A DNA stretch of 28,778 nucleotides from an uncultured Prevotella sp. GTDB taxonomy: Bacteria > Bacteroidota > Bacteroidia > Bacteroidales > Bacteroidaceae. The DNA lies in NCBI GenBank assembly GCA_902477645.1, contig CABSIA010000023.1, forward strand, positions 1-28,778, given 5' to 3'. The notes beneath the pieces were generated by a model that had not been told where the DNA came from, did not search any database, and saw only the letters and a list, made by a program, of their open reading frames with translations. The first letter of the stretch is position 1; each line of letters starts with the position of its first letter. Below, in pieces: positions 14,575 through 22,147 of this stretch. The position numbers and the translations under genes are program-made.

Positions 14575-15612
14575 TTATCCTATCAGCTGTGGCAGGAATG
14601 TCGAGAAGACAAGAATTATAATTCCTGCTATGAGTACGCCAATGGTCTTTGTGTTGCAGCCTTTCCACTCTTTGAGTATTATTCCCCACACGTTTGAGAA
14701 TGTAACGTTGAGAGCCATCAGAATGCAGAAAGCAAGGGTCATAAGGGTAGGCGACTCTGTGAGGAAGCCTTTGCCCAATGATAATCCGAAGAACTGGCTA
14801 TACCACAATGCGCCTGCCAGCAGACAGAACAGCAGGTTGTTGCCCCAAACCGAGGTCTTGGCATAGTCGCCCCATGTCTTGTTTTTGCTGTTCTGGTAGA
14901 AGCAGTAAACGGCATTGGTCAGAAAGCCGCCAAATGTAACGAGCAGAGTTGCAGGCAGAGTCTTGTACATATCTGGTGTAAGGTCACCGAAGTTGATGTC
15001 CTTGCCAAATTCCAGACCTACGTTGAAGCATCCGCTCATAAAACCGGCAAGCAGGGCTATGGCAAGTCCCTTCGGAAAATTGAAGTCTTTTACCGCAGCT
15101 TTCTTCTCCTCTTCCGACAGCGATGCCGCTTTCATAGAGCCGGCAAGCCCTATAACGGCAATGCCTACAAGAGTAACTACAACACCGAGAATGACGGAGA
15201 ATGTCAGTGAGTCGAGGGCGTTAAGCTCGGGGAAAAATATGTTCAGCAGCACAGGTCCCATTATGGTTCCCAAACCTGCGCATGTACCGAGAGCGATAGA
15301 CTGTCCGAGAGCCACACCGAGATAGCGCATTGACAATCCGAAAGTCAGGCCGCCCACACCCCACAGCACACCAAACAGAATAGTCATCCAGATATTGAAC
15401 GACGGGCTTTCTGTTATAAGCTCGCAAATGCCGTGGCCCTCAGGCACGGCAAGGAAAGCTCCGAGCAACGGCAGCAGCAGCCATGCAAACACGCCCTGCA
15501 CTATCCAATAGCTCTCCCAGCTCCAATCCTTTATCTTGTTGATTGGAACATAGCAGCTGGATTGACAGAACGCTCCAACTGCTATGATTATGAGTCCGAT
15601 TATGATGTCCAT
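14575..15612 (-). CDS. rhaT: L-rhamnose/proton symporter
   Basis: RhaT imports L-rhamnose across the inner membrane with protons. The 345-residue protein is almost entirely hydrophobic segments, consistent with about ten membrane helices. It has family-typical sequence at the start (GAFCQSSCYVPINKIKDWSWESYWI) and LTFGLSMRYLGVALGQSIALG in the middle. The start at 15612 gives the standard N-terminus. It follows rhaA by 18 nt and is the last gene of the rhaB-rhaA-rhaT operon. Its stop codon lies just beyond the rhaD terminator. Confidence 0.95.
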   Translation of the reverse strand: MDIIIGLIIIAVGAFCQSSCYVPINKIKDWSWESYWIVQGVFAWLLLPLLGAFLAVPEGHGICELITESPSFNIWMTILFGVLWGVGGLTFGLSMRYLGVALGQSIALGTCAGLGTIMGPVLLNIFFPELNALDSLTFSVILGVVVTLVGIAVIGLAGSMKAASLSEEEKKAAVKDFNFPKGLAIALLAGFMSGCFNVGLEFGKDINFGDLTPDMYKTLPATLLVTFGGFLTNAVYCFYQNSKNKTWGDYAKTSVWGNNLLFCLLAGALWYSQFFGLSLGKGFLTESPTLMTLAFCILMALNVTFSNVWGIILKEWKGCNTKTIGVLIAGIIILVFSTFLPQLIG

Positions 15613-15630
15613 TTATTCAGACTGGAAAAA

Positions 15631-16884
15631 TTAACGCTTTGATGTCACATCGGCAACGTACTGGTCGATGTCGGCAATGAACTCCTGACCGACAGGAACA
15701 TTGTTGCGGACGCAGAACTCGTCGTAAACAGCCTGCCAAGGCATTGCCTTCTGCTCCTCGATGAGGGCGAGAACCTTGTAGCCCTCACCTGCAAGCTCAA
15801 GCTGCGATATTGTCTCTTTCGGCTCGAGCAACGCGCGGAGCATGCACTTCTGTGCTGAGCGTGAGCCGATGACGTAGGCTCCGATGCGGTTGATGGAGCC
15901 GTCGAAGAAGTCGAGCCCATAGTGTACACGGTCGAGAGCGCCAGCGCGTACAATCTCGAAGAACAGCTCCTGTGTAGGATCGTCCATGATTGTGACATGG
16001 TCTGAGTCCCAACGTACAGGACGGGATACGTGAAGCATCAGTTCTTTCAAGAATGGCAATACTGCAGATACCTTGTCTGCGGGTGACTCTGTCGGGTGAT
16101 AGTGGCCTGTGTCGATAGTCAGGATCTTGTCGTTCTGTGCTGCGTATGCTGTGTAGAAGTCGTGTGAGCCGACAGTGAACGATTCGAGACCGATACCGAA
16201 TACCTTACCTTCGATACAGTCTTTCATCATAGGCTGCTCTTTCTCGAAAATCTCGTCAAGAGACTTCTTCAGAGTGTTGCGGTAAAGTGCGTGGTTGACG
16301 GAAACGTCCTTGCATCCGTCGTGTACCCAAAGGTTCATGATACACGGGTCGCCCTGTGCCTCACCCATTGCGTTTGCGATATCGCGGCAACGTTTTGTGT
16401 GCTCTACCCAGAACTGGCGTATGCCCTCGTCAGGGTTGGCAAGCGACAGGCTGCCTGACTTCGGGTGTGAGAAGCTTGATGAGTTGAAGTCGAGCAGGGT
16501 GTTGTTTTCCTTAGCCCAGTCTATCCATGACTGGAAGTATTCTACTGTTACCTCGTCGCGGTCAACAACCTTTCCCTTGAAGTCACCGTAAATCTCGTGG
16601 AGGTTAAGGCGGTGGTTACCAGGGATGAGGCTCTTTGCCTTCAGAATGTCCTGGCGAAGCTCGTCTATGTTGCGTGCTGCGCCTGGAAAATCGCCTGTCG
16701 ACTGAATACCGCCCGACATGGCGCCAGCCTGTACCTCAAATCCTTTTACGTCGTCAGCCTGCCAGCAGTGGAGTGAGAGGTGGAAATCCTGCATCTGCTT
16801 CAATACTTTCTCTGTGTCTACACCGATGGCGGCATAGCGCTCTTTGGCAATCTCGTATGCCTTTGTAACAAGTTCTGTTTTCAT
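15631..16884 (-). CDS. rhaA: L-rhamnose isomerase
   Basis: RhaA converts L-rhamnose to L-rhamnulose using divalent metal (Mn or Zn). The 417-residue protein has the expected length and landmarks: LHCWQADDVKGFE, the LNLHEIYGDF segment, NLWVHDGCKD, TIDTGHYHPTES and RWDSDHVTIMDD, with His and Asp residues forming the metal sites of this TIM-barrel family. The ATG at 16884 is preceded by A/T-rich DNA as usual here. It lies 46 nt after rhaB and 18 nt before rhaT, in one minus-strand operon. Confidence 0.97.
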   Translation of the reverse strand: MKTELVTKAYEIAKERYAAIGVDTEKVLKQMQDFHLSLHCWQADDVKGFEVQAGAMSGGIQSTGDFPGAARNIDELRQDILKAKSLIPGNHRLNLHEIYGDFKGKVVDRDEVTVEYFQSWIDWAKENNTLLDFNSSSFSHPKSGSLSLANPDEGIRQFWVEHTKRCRDIANAMGEAQGDPCIMNLWVHDGCKDVSVNHALYRNTLKKSLDEIFEKEQPMMKDCIEGKVFGIGLESFTVGSHDFYTAYAAQNDKILTIDTGHYHPTESPADKVSAVLPFLKELMLHVSRPVRWDSDHVTIMDDPTQELFFEIVRAGALDRVHYGLDFFDGSINRIGAYVIGSRSAQKCMLRALLEPKETISQLELAGEGYKVLALIEEQKAMPWQAVYDEFCVRNNVPVGQEFIADIDQYVADVTSKR

Positions 16885-16930
16885 TTTTTGATGTTTTATT
16901 TGTTTAGTAATTTGTTTTTTTTGTTATTTC

Positions 16931-18406
16931 TCATTTGTTATACTTCAGATATTTCTCGTATGCCTGTGCCCATATCTCGCTGTCCTTAGGCTCAAATTCT
17001 TTCAGCTCAATGCTGTTTGCTATGATGGCTCGCATTTCCCAAATATCGCTCACCTCGCCAGAAGCCTTTGCCTGTAGCATGATGTTTCCGATGGCTGTTC
17101 CCTCCTGAGGGCCTGCAAGCACTTTTACGCCGCATGAGTTTGCTGTGAATTGGTCAAGATACTCGTTTCTTGAGCCGCCTCCAATGATGTGGAGAACGTC
17201 AATGTCGAAGTCGGCAAACTCTTTAAGCCATGTGAACACCTGGCGGTAGCGCAGAGCCAACGAGTCGAATATGCAGCGGCATGTCTGTGCATACCCCTGT
17301 GGCTCAGGCTGATTTGTCCGGCGGCAATATTTGTTTATTGCCTCAACCATAGACGGCGGGTTGGCAAATATATCGTCATCTGGGTTTATAATGCTGCGGA
17401 AAGGCTCGCATTCCATGGCGGCGCTCTGCAATTCTGCATGCCCCAGTCCCTCGGCATCTTTCCATTCCTTGCGGCAACGCTCATAAATCCACATTCCGCA
17501 GATATTTTTCAGGAAACGTGTAGTTCCCTCTATGCCTCCCTCGTTTGTGAAGTTAAGGCCGAAGCTTTTGTCGTTTATCACCGCGTTCTTGGTCTCTATA
17601 CCCATGAGGCTCCAGGTGCCGCTGCTCAGGTAGGCAAACTTCTCATTCTTTGCAGGCACGGCTGCTACAGCGCTGCCTGTGTCGTGTCCGGCTACTGCTA
17701 TTACCGGTACGGCTCCAAGCCCGGTCATCTGCTGCACTTCTCCGGTTAATGTGCCAATAACGGTGCTCGGGTTAACCATAGGCCCGAACTGGCTGCGTCT
17801 CAGCCCTACACTTTCCAGAAGGCTGTCGTCAAGCTCATGGGTTCTCGGGTCGAGCATCTGTGATGTTGACGCTATGGTATATTCGCAGACAGCCTCTCCT
17901 GTCAGCATGTAGCTGAGGGCGTCGGGCACAAACAGTATCTTCTCTGCATTCTCCAGGGCTGTGTTTCCCGATTTGCGCATGGCGTAGAGCTGAAACAGCG
18001 AGTTGAAGTTCATGAACTGTATGCCGGTTATGCCATATACGGTATTCTTAGGCAGGCAGCTCTCGAAGTATTCCTCCATCTTCCCCACGGTGTGAGGGTC
18101 GCGGTATGCCAGCGGATTGCGCAGCAGTGCTCCGTCGGCACCTACACACACAAAGTCAACTCCCCATGTGTCAATACCGATGCTGCATATTTGTATCTGT
18201 CTTTCGGCAACGAGCCTCAATCCCTTAATCACCTCGTTGTACAGTGCGAAAATGTCCCAGTATACGTGGCCTCCGGTCTCAATCAGGTTGTTGTCGAAAC
18301 GTGTCAGCTCTTCGAGTTCCATCTTCCCGTTGCTGATAGTGCCAATGATGGTTCTGCCACTTGTGGCTCCTAAGTCTACAGCAAAATAATGTTTAGTCTG
18401 TTCCAT
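16931..18406 (-). CDS. rhaB: L-rhamnulokinase
   Basis: RhaB phosphorylates L-rhamnulose with ATP to L-rhamnulose 1-phosphate. The 491-residue protein belongs to the FGGY sugar kinases. It opens with the phosphate-binding motif AVDLGATSGRTIIG and contains SIGIDTWGVDFV, AVAGHDTGSAVAAVPA (the catalytic Asp lies in GHD) and HIIGGGSRNEYLDQFTA. It is the first gene of the minus-strand rhaBAT operon, behind a clear promoter at 18455-18484. Aldolase is supplied by the separately transcribed rhaD. Confidence 0.96.
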   Translation of the reverse strand: MEQTKHYFAVDLGATSGRTIIGTISNGKMELEELTRFDNNLIETGGHVYWDIFALYNEVIKGLRLVAERQIQICSIGIDTWGVDFVCVGADGALLRNPLAYRDPHTVGKMEEYFESCLPKNTVYGITGIQFMNFNSLFQLYAMRKSGNTALENAEKILFVPDALSYMLTGEAVCEYTIASTSQMLDPRTHELDDSLLESVGLRRSQFGPMVNPSTVIGTLTGEVQQMTGLGAVPVIAVAGHDTGSAVAAVPAKNEKFAYLSSGTWSLMGIETKNAVINDKSFGLNFTNEGGIEGTTRFLKNICGMWIYERCRKEWKDAEGLGHAELQSAAMECEPFRSIINPDDDIFANPPSMVEAINKYCRRTNQPEPQGYAQTCRCIFDSLALRYRQVFTWLKEFADFDIDVLHIIGGGSRNEYLDQFTANSCGVKVLAGPQEGTAIGNIMLQAKASGEVSDIWEMRAIIANSIELKEFEPKDSEIWAQAYEKYLKYNK

Positions 18407-18454
18407 ATTTTAGGGTAGTATTTTTTATTTAAGTAAGTAGATGTTTATCTTTTG

Positions 18455-18484
18455 CAAAGATACTTTGTTTTCAGTCAATACCAA
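18455..18484 (-). promoter_or_regulatory. promoter of the rhaBAT operon
   Basis: On the minus strand TTG at 18484-18482 and TATCTTTG at 18462-18455 have a 19-nt gap. It shares the 245-bp divergent region 18407-18651 with the nhaD promoter. A rhamnose-responsive activator site would be expected just upstream of the -33 box (18485 onward), but I cannot pick one out by eye. Confidence 0.78.
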
Positions 18485-18600
18485 CATTGTTATTTGATTT
18501 TTGTCCATTAAGTTTTGAGATTTCCAACATGTCGTCATACTGGCGGCGTGTTATTTACAAGAAAAAAAGCAAATATGAGCTTTGTCTGAAAAAAAATATG

Positions 18601-18608
18601 TAAGTTTG
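18601..18608 (+). promoter_or_regulatory. -7 box of nhaD
   Basis: TAAGTTTG fits TAnnTTTG, with a TTTG at 18581-18584 upstream (16-nt gap, slightly short). The leader to the ATG at 18652 is about 35 nt. Confidence 0.55.
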
Positions 18609-18651
18609 CAGGCAAATTAAAAAATAGAATAAAGAATCAATCACTTAAATC

Positions 18652-20004
18652 ATGTCATCACTAACTGTTGCCATTGTTGTGGCGTTTGTTATCGGCTATC
18701 TGTTTATAGCCATTGAAAGTGTTACGAAAATCAACAAGGCGGCCATTGCGCTGCTTATGTTTGTTGTGTGCTGGACCTTGTTTATGATAGATCCTGCCGG
18801 ACTTGTTCCAAGTCTTGCCGGAATAGACCATGGCGAGGTTGCCGGACAAGTTGGGAAAATCATAGAGGAACATCTTGGAGAGACTGGCACCACGCTGTTC
18901 TTCCTTATGGGTGCCATGACGATTGTTGAGCTTGTTGACCAGAACGGCGGCTTCAACTTTGTCAAGGACACGCTGAAGACCAAGAGCAAGCGGTCGCTGT
19001 TGTGGCGAATTGCCTTTATGACTTTCATTTTGAGCGCTATCCTCGACAACCTCACCACCTCTATAGTGATGATTATGATATTGAGAAAACTTGTCAAGGA
19101 AAAGAAAGACCGCATCATCTACGCCTCGCTCGTTGTCATAGCGGCCAACTCAGGCGGCGCTTTCTCGCCTATTGGCGACGTTACCACCATCATGTTGTGG
19201 AACAAAGGGGTAATTACAGCCGCTGGCGTTATAATGGAGATTTTCATTCCGTCGCTTGTGTCGATGGTTATTCCTGCCTATATACTGTCGCTGAGCTTGA
19301 AGGGCAACCTCGTAGAGCCTGCCGCCAAAAAGACCGCCGAGGGCAGCGAGGACTATCTGACGGCATCTCAGCGCAAGGTGATTTTCTGCCTTGGTGTTGG
19401 TGGACTTGTCTTCGTTCCAATCTTCAAGACCATAACCCATCTGCCTCCGTTTGTTGGTATTTTGCTCGTGCTTGGCGTTCTGTGGACCGTCACCGAGACC
19501 ATGTACCGCCATCTTGAGCACGACGACTCTGACGGCATGCAGAAGCGCGTGAGCCGCATGCTGACCCGCATCGACATGTCTACAATTCTTTTCTTCCTCG
19601 GTATTCTGATGGCTGTTGGCTGTTTGCAGACAATCGGTGTCTTGGCGCAGCTTGGCGAGGGCTTGAACATTTGGTTCAACGGCAACCATTATGTCGTTAC
19701 CGGTATCATCGGCGTGCTCTCGAGCATTGTCGACAATGTGCCTCTTGTCGCCGGATGCATGGGAATGTATCCTGTTGAGGCTGTTGGCGACATGGCTGTC
19801 GACGGCGTGTTCTGGCAGTTGCTTGCCTACTGTGCGGGTGTCGGCGGCTCAATGCTCATCATAGGCAGCGCCGCAGGCGTTGTCGTTATGGGACTCGAGA
19901 AGATTACCTTTGGCTGGTACATGAAGAATATCACCTGGGTAGCCTTTGTGGGTTATCTTGCCGGTATCGTCAGCTACTGGCTGCTGCGCACATTCGTATT
20001 CTGA
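18652..20004 (+). CDS. nhaD: NhaD-type Na+/H+ antiporter
   Basis: This inner-membrane antiporter of the ion transporter superfamily expels sodium (or lithium) in exchange for protons. The 450-residue protein has about twelve hydrophobic segments and NhaD-like signatures: FLMGAMTIVELVDQNGGF, FILSAILDNLTTSIVMIMIL, NSGGAFSPIGDVTTIMLW and, in the second half, SSIVDNVPLVAGCMGM and GSAAGVVVMGLEKITFGWY. The paired LDNLT and VDNVP motifs mark the inverted-repeat transport core. It is transcribed divergently from rhaB and ends in a strong terminator. There is no sign that it belongs to the rhamnose pathway. Confidence 0.93.
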   Translation: MSSLTVAIVVAFVIGYLFIAIESVTKINKAAIALLMFVVCWTLFMIDPAGLVPSLAGIDHGEVAGQVGKIIEEHLGETGTTLFFLMGAMTIVELVDQNGGFNFVKDTLKTKSKRSLLWRIAFMTFILSAILDNLTTSIVMIMILRKLVKEKKDRIIYASLVVIAANSGGAFSPIGDVTTIMLWNKGVITAAGVIMEIFIPSLVSMVIPAYILSLSLKGNLVEPAAKKTAEGSEDYLTASQRKVIFCLGVGGLVFVPIFKTITHLPPFVGILLVLGVLWTVTETMYRHLEHDDSDGMQKRVSRMLTRIDMSTILFFLGILMAVGCLQTIGVLAQLGEGLNIWFNGNHYVVTGIIGVLSSIVDNVPLVAGCMGMYPVEAVGDMAVDGVFWQLLAYCAGVGGSMLIIGSAAGVVVMGLEKITFGWYMKNITWVAFVGYLAGIVSYWLLRTFVF

Positions 20005-20083
20005 ATATATTTTTGCGGCTCAATGGAAAAACGCAGAGCCATTTTCACTGCTTGATTTGAGCAAATGCAATTGTTAATAAAAC

Positions 20084-20130
20084 CAGAGCTTGCAACGCCG
20101 GTATTCAGGTGTTGCAAGCTCTGATTTTTT
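20084..20130 (+). terminator. intrinsic terminator of nhaD
   Basis: A 13-bp perfect stem (CAGAGCTTGCAAC at 20084-20096, GTTGCAAGCTCTG at 20111-20123) with a 14-nt loop is followed by A then six T. It lies 79 nt after the nhaD stop codon. Confidence 0.9.
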
Positions 20131-20217
20131 GTGCGCGTGGGAAAATGGCCGTGGAAATATATGGCTATAGACTTGTAAGGCGGTTTGATACATTGTGTGT
20201 TTATATGATCAACAAAA

Positions 20218-20305
20218 GCGTTTCACCAAGGTGAAACGGTCTCGTCACCAAGGTGAAGCGTATTCGTCACCTTGGTGAAATGTGCTCGTCACCTTGGTGA
20301 AACGC
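20218..20305. repeat. 88-bp array of four palindromes at exact 22-bp spacing
   Basis: The 12-bp unit TCACC-WW-GGTGA begins at 20223, 20245, 20267 and 20289, exactly 22 bp apart. The centres read AA, AA, TT, TT, so the array as a whole is also a dyad. Its two ends are a 17-bp perfect inverted repeat (GCGTTTCACCAAGGTGA at 20218-20234 and its complement at 20289-20305). The three internal 10-nt spacers all end in TCG. It lies between the 3' ends of nhaD and the AraC gene, downstream of the nhaD terminator. Confidence 0.9.
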
Positions 20306-20319
20306 ATGATTTGAACAGC

Positions 20320-20429
20320 AAATTGCACTTGGTGTTTTCATAAATTGCACTTTGCATTTCCATAAATTACACTTTGTATTTTCATAAATTACACTTTGTA
20401 TTTTCATAAATTACACTTTGCAATATTTC
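20320..20429. repeat. 22-bp tandem direct repeat, about five copies
   Basis: Units begin at 20320, 20342, 20364, 20386 and 20408. They share the pattern AAATTRCACTTTG followed by a T-rich tail ending CAT; the third and fourth are identical and the fifth degenerates. Within units TGC-ACTTT-GCA and TAC-ACTTT-GTA both occur, a small compensating change that keeps a 3-bp dyad. It starts 14 bp after the palindrome array and has the same 22-bp period. Confidence 0.88.
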
Positions 20430-20452
20430 GGAAAACATAATGTCTGTCTGAA

Positions 20453-20492
20453 AAAGCAGCGAGTTCCGCAACCTACATGTTGCGGAACTCGC
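20453..20492 (-). terminator. terminator overlapping the 3' end of the AraC gene
   Basis: A 14-bp perfect stem (20459-20472 and 20479-20492) encloses a 6-nt loop, followed on the minus strand by a T-run (GCTTTTTC) at 20458-20451. The loop is the last sense codon (ATG) plus the TAG stop, so the upstream arm encodes the final residues EFRN. Confidence 0.88.
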
Positions 20493-21342
20493 TTGGCTTT
20501 TTGCCTGTCTTTATCTTGAATTTTGAAGAGAAATAATCGGGCGACTCAAAGCAGAGCCGATAGGCAATTTCCTTTATGCTGAGCGAGGTTGTGGCAAGAA
20601 GCTCTTTTGCCCTTTGCAGGCGCAAATCCTGCTGGTACAGAGATGGCGATATGCCCGTAAACTCCTTGAACAGCTTGCGGAAATTGCTGTAGCTGACACC
20701 AAGCTCTTCGGCAATCTGCTGAATGGTGAGGTCTTTCTCAAGCGACTCCCTTATTCTCAGTCGGGCGAGGTTTATCATGTCTACATGCGAGCGGTCCTTC
20801 ACAAGCTCTATGCTTCGCTCAAGCGCATACATAAGGCCTACAAGATGGTTTACTATCCCGGCCAAAATCTGTTGCGAGTATGGCGCCTCCTCCTGCGCCC
20901 GGGTGTATGCCTCCTCGTAGAGTCTTATGATGTCGGCACTGAATCCAACATGATAAATCGGTTTTTCTGCCGAGAGGAAGCCAGCCCTTACCCTGTCGTC
21001 TGCGTTTTTTCCTTTAAATCCTATCCAGTAGCTTTTCCATCCCTTGCTGTCAAGCGGATGATAACAGTGCCACTCGCCTGGAAAAAGGAGAAACAGGTCG
21101 CCCGCCTTCAGCTGTGCGTCTTTCACATGCTCAGAGCTGAAAAAGCCCTCGCCCTCAGTGATGTACAAGAGCTGGTACTCGTTCAGTATGCGTCCCTTTG
21201 CGATGTCAAAATAGTAGCCGTCGGCATGCCCTTTGGTGGGATAAGGGTCGTTTGGGGAAATCTCCTCGTAGCCTACGGTGCTTACGGTGAGTCCCCACTG
21301 CGCGTCCTTGGTGTTGGCCACCATGTATTTGCTTATTTGCAT
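20473..21342 (-). CDS. AraC-family transcriptional regulator
   Basis: This 289-residue regulator has an N-terminal cupin-type ligand-binding domain (about residues 20-170, with YQLLYITEGEGFFSSEH and LKAGDLFLLFPGEWHCY). Two C-terminal helix-turn-helix motifs follow, near residues 205-225 (LTIQQIAEELGVSYSNFRKLF) and 252-275 (LSIKEIAYRLCFESPDYFSSKF). Such proteins bind a sugar and activate nearby catabolic genes. The closest sugar genes are rhaBAT, about 2 kb away, so a RhaR role is plausible but not shown; the right-edge glycan operon is another candidate. It starts 28 nt after the GNAT gene with no promoter seen between, suggesting cotranscription. Confidence 0.92.
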   Translation of the reverse strand: MQISKYMVANTKDAQWGLTVSTVGYEEISPNDPYPTKGHADGYYFDIAKGRILNEYQLLYITEGEGFFSSEHVKDAQLKAGDLFLLFPGEWHCYHPLDSKGWKSYWIGFKGKNADDRVRAGFLSAEKPIYHVGFSADIIRLYEEAYTRAQEEAPYSQQILAGIVNHLVGLMYALERSIELVKDRSHVDMINLARLRIRESLEKDLTIQQIAEELGVSYSNFRKLFKEFTGISPSLYQQDLRLQRAKELLATTSLSIKEIAYRLCFESPDYFSSKFKIKTGKKPSEFRNM

Positions 21343-21370
21343 GGCTGTATCAGATTTAGGTCAGAATATT

Positions 21371-21949
21371 TTATTTTGCTGCAAGCTGCAAGTGTCTCAT
21401 CTGGTGTCCGCCCCATGTCGTGTCGTTCACATATTCGAACCCGTTGGCGCGGTATAGCCGCTCGGCATTTGGGTTGCCTTTGTCCACGAGCAGTCCTACA
21501 GCGGGCAGTCCAAGCCTTGCGGCTTTCTCCTTGGTTGCCTGCAACAGTTTGCCTGCTATTCCGCGGCGGCGGTATCTCTCGTCTACGGCAAGGCTGTCTA
21601 AATACAGCTCTCCAGCCTGTGTCTCGTCGCCAATACCGGAATAGTCTCTGCCGAATGCGGATTTTATCGCTGCAATAAAGGGTTTTCGCAGTGTGTGCAG
21701 GTCTTTTCCGTCGTAGCTTACACAGATGCCAGCGACAGTGCCGTCGTCGTCAAGCGCCACAAGGGTGTTGCGGTAGCTGTATTGAGTGTTTTCTGTCTCA
21801 ACAAGTTTAGTCATCACTGCCTCAAACTCAGCTAATGTATGGCCGGGGCCTGCAAAATATTGGCAGCAGTCGTTGCTCATAGCCTGCATTATGCCACGGG
21901 CTATATGTGCGGAATGTATCTTTTTAGCTTCAGTAATTGTCATTCTCAT
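21371..21949 (-). CDS. GNAT-family N-acetyltransferase
   Basis: This 192-residue protein transfers an acetyl group from acetyl-CoA to an unknown amine. The acetyl-CoA loop RRRGIAGKL (the R/Q-x-x-G-x-A/G pattern) is near residue 130, preceded by the beta-strand LYLDSLAVDERY. Motif B (NPNAERLYRANGFEYV) follows. The N-terminal half (ARGIMQAMSNDCCQYF) is less typical. The first ATG at 21949 and another at 21943 are both possible. It has its own promoter and is probably cotranscribed with the downstream AraC gene. No substrate can be inferred from context. Confidence 0.88.
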   Translation of the reverse strand: MRMTITEAKKIHSAHIARGIMQAMSNDCCQYFAGPGHTLAEFEAVMTKLVETENTQYSYRNTLVALDDDGTVAGICVSYDGKDLHTLRKPFIAAIKSAFGRDYSGIGDETQAGELYLDSLAVDERYRRRGIAGKLLQATKEKAARLGLPAVGLLVDKGNPNAERLYRANGFEYVNDTTWGGHQMRHLQLAAK

Positions 21950-21963
21950 TAAGTTTGTATTTA

Positions 21964-21994
21964 CAAAGATATGTAAAAATTAAATATCTGCAAA
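21964..21994 (-). promoter_or_regulatory. promoter of the GNAT-AraC operon
   Basis: On the minus strand TTTG at 21994-21991 and TATCTTTG at 21971-21964 have a 19-nt gap. The predicted leader is short, under about 10 nt. Confidence 0.75.
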
Positions 21995-22037
21995 GCGAAT
22001 TAATTTTTTTTAATATGCTATAGACAAAAAAAGGTGT

Positions 22038-22117
22038 TATCTTTGCAGAAGATAGGCGGCACTCGGCATAACATTCAAGCAAGCTTGATGGTTTTGCTCT
22101 CGTTTGCACTATCTTTG
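22038..22117 (+). promoter_or_regulatory. two tandem -7 boxes upstream of cysK
   Basis: TATCTTTG occurs at 22038-22045 and again at 22110-22117, 72 bp apart. The proximal box lies 30 nt before the ATG at 22148 and sits in the context TTTGCACTATCTTTGCAC. The distal one has no obvious -33 element. The interval 22046-22109 is not convincingly coding. Confidence 0.65.
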
Positions 22118-22147
22118 CACATAAATATTATACAGAAACAGGCAGAC

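Noticed and set aside
20218..20429. CRISPR array
   Set aside because: The units are 12-bp palindromes with 10-nt near-constant spacers, followed by direct repeats with no spacers at all. There are no 24-40 bp repeats with unique spacers of similar length, and no cas genes in the window.
22034..22147. N-terminal extension of cysK
   Set aside because: This stretch contains two promoter -7 boxes, and the family N-terminus begins right after the ATG at 22148.
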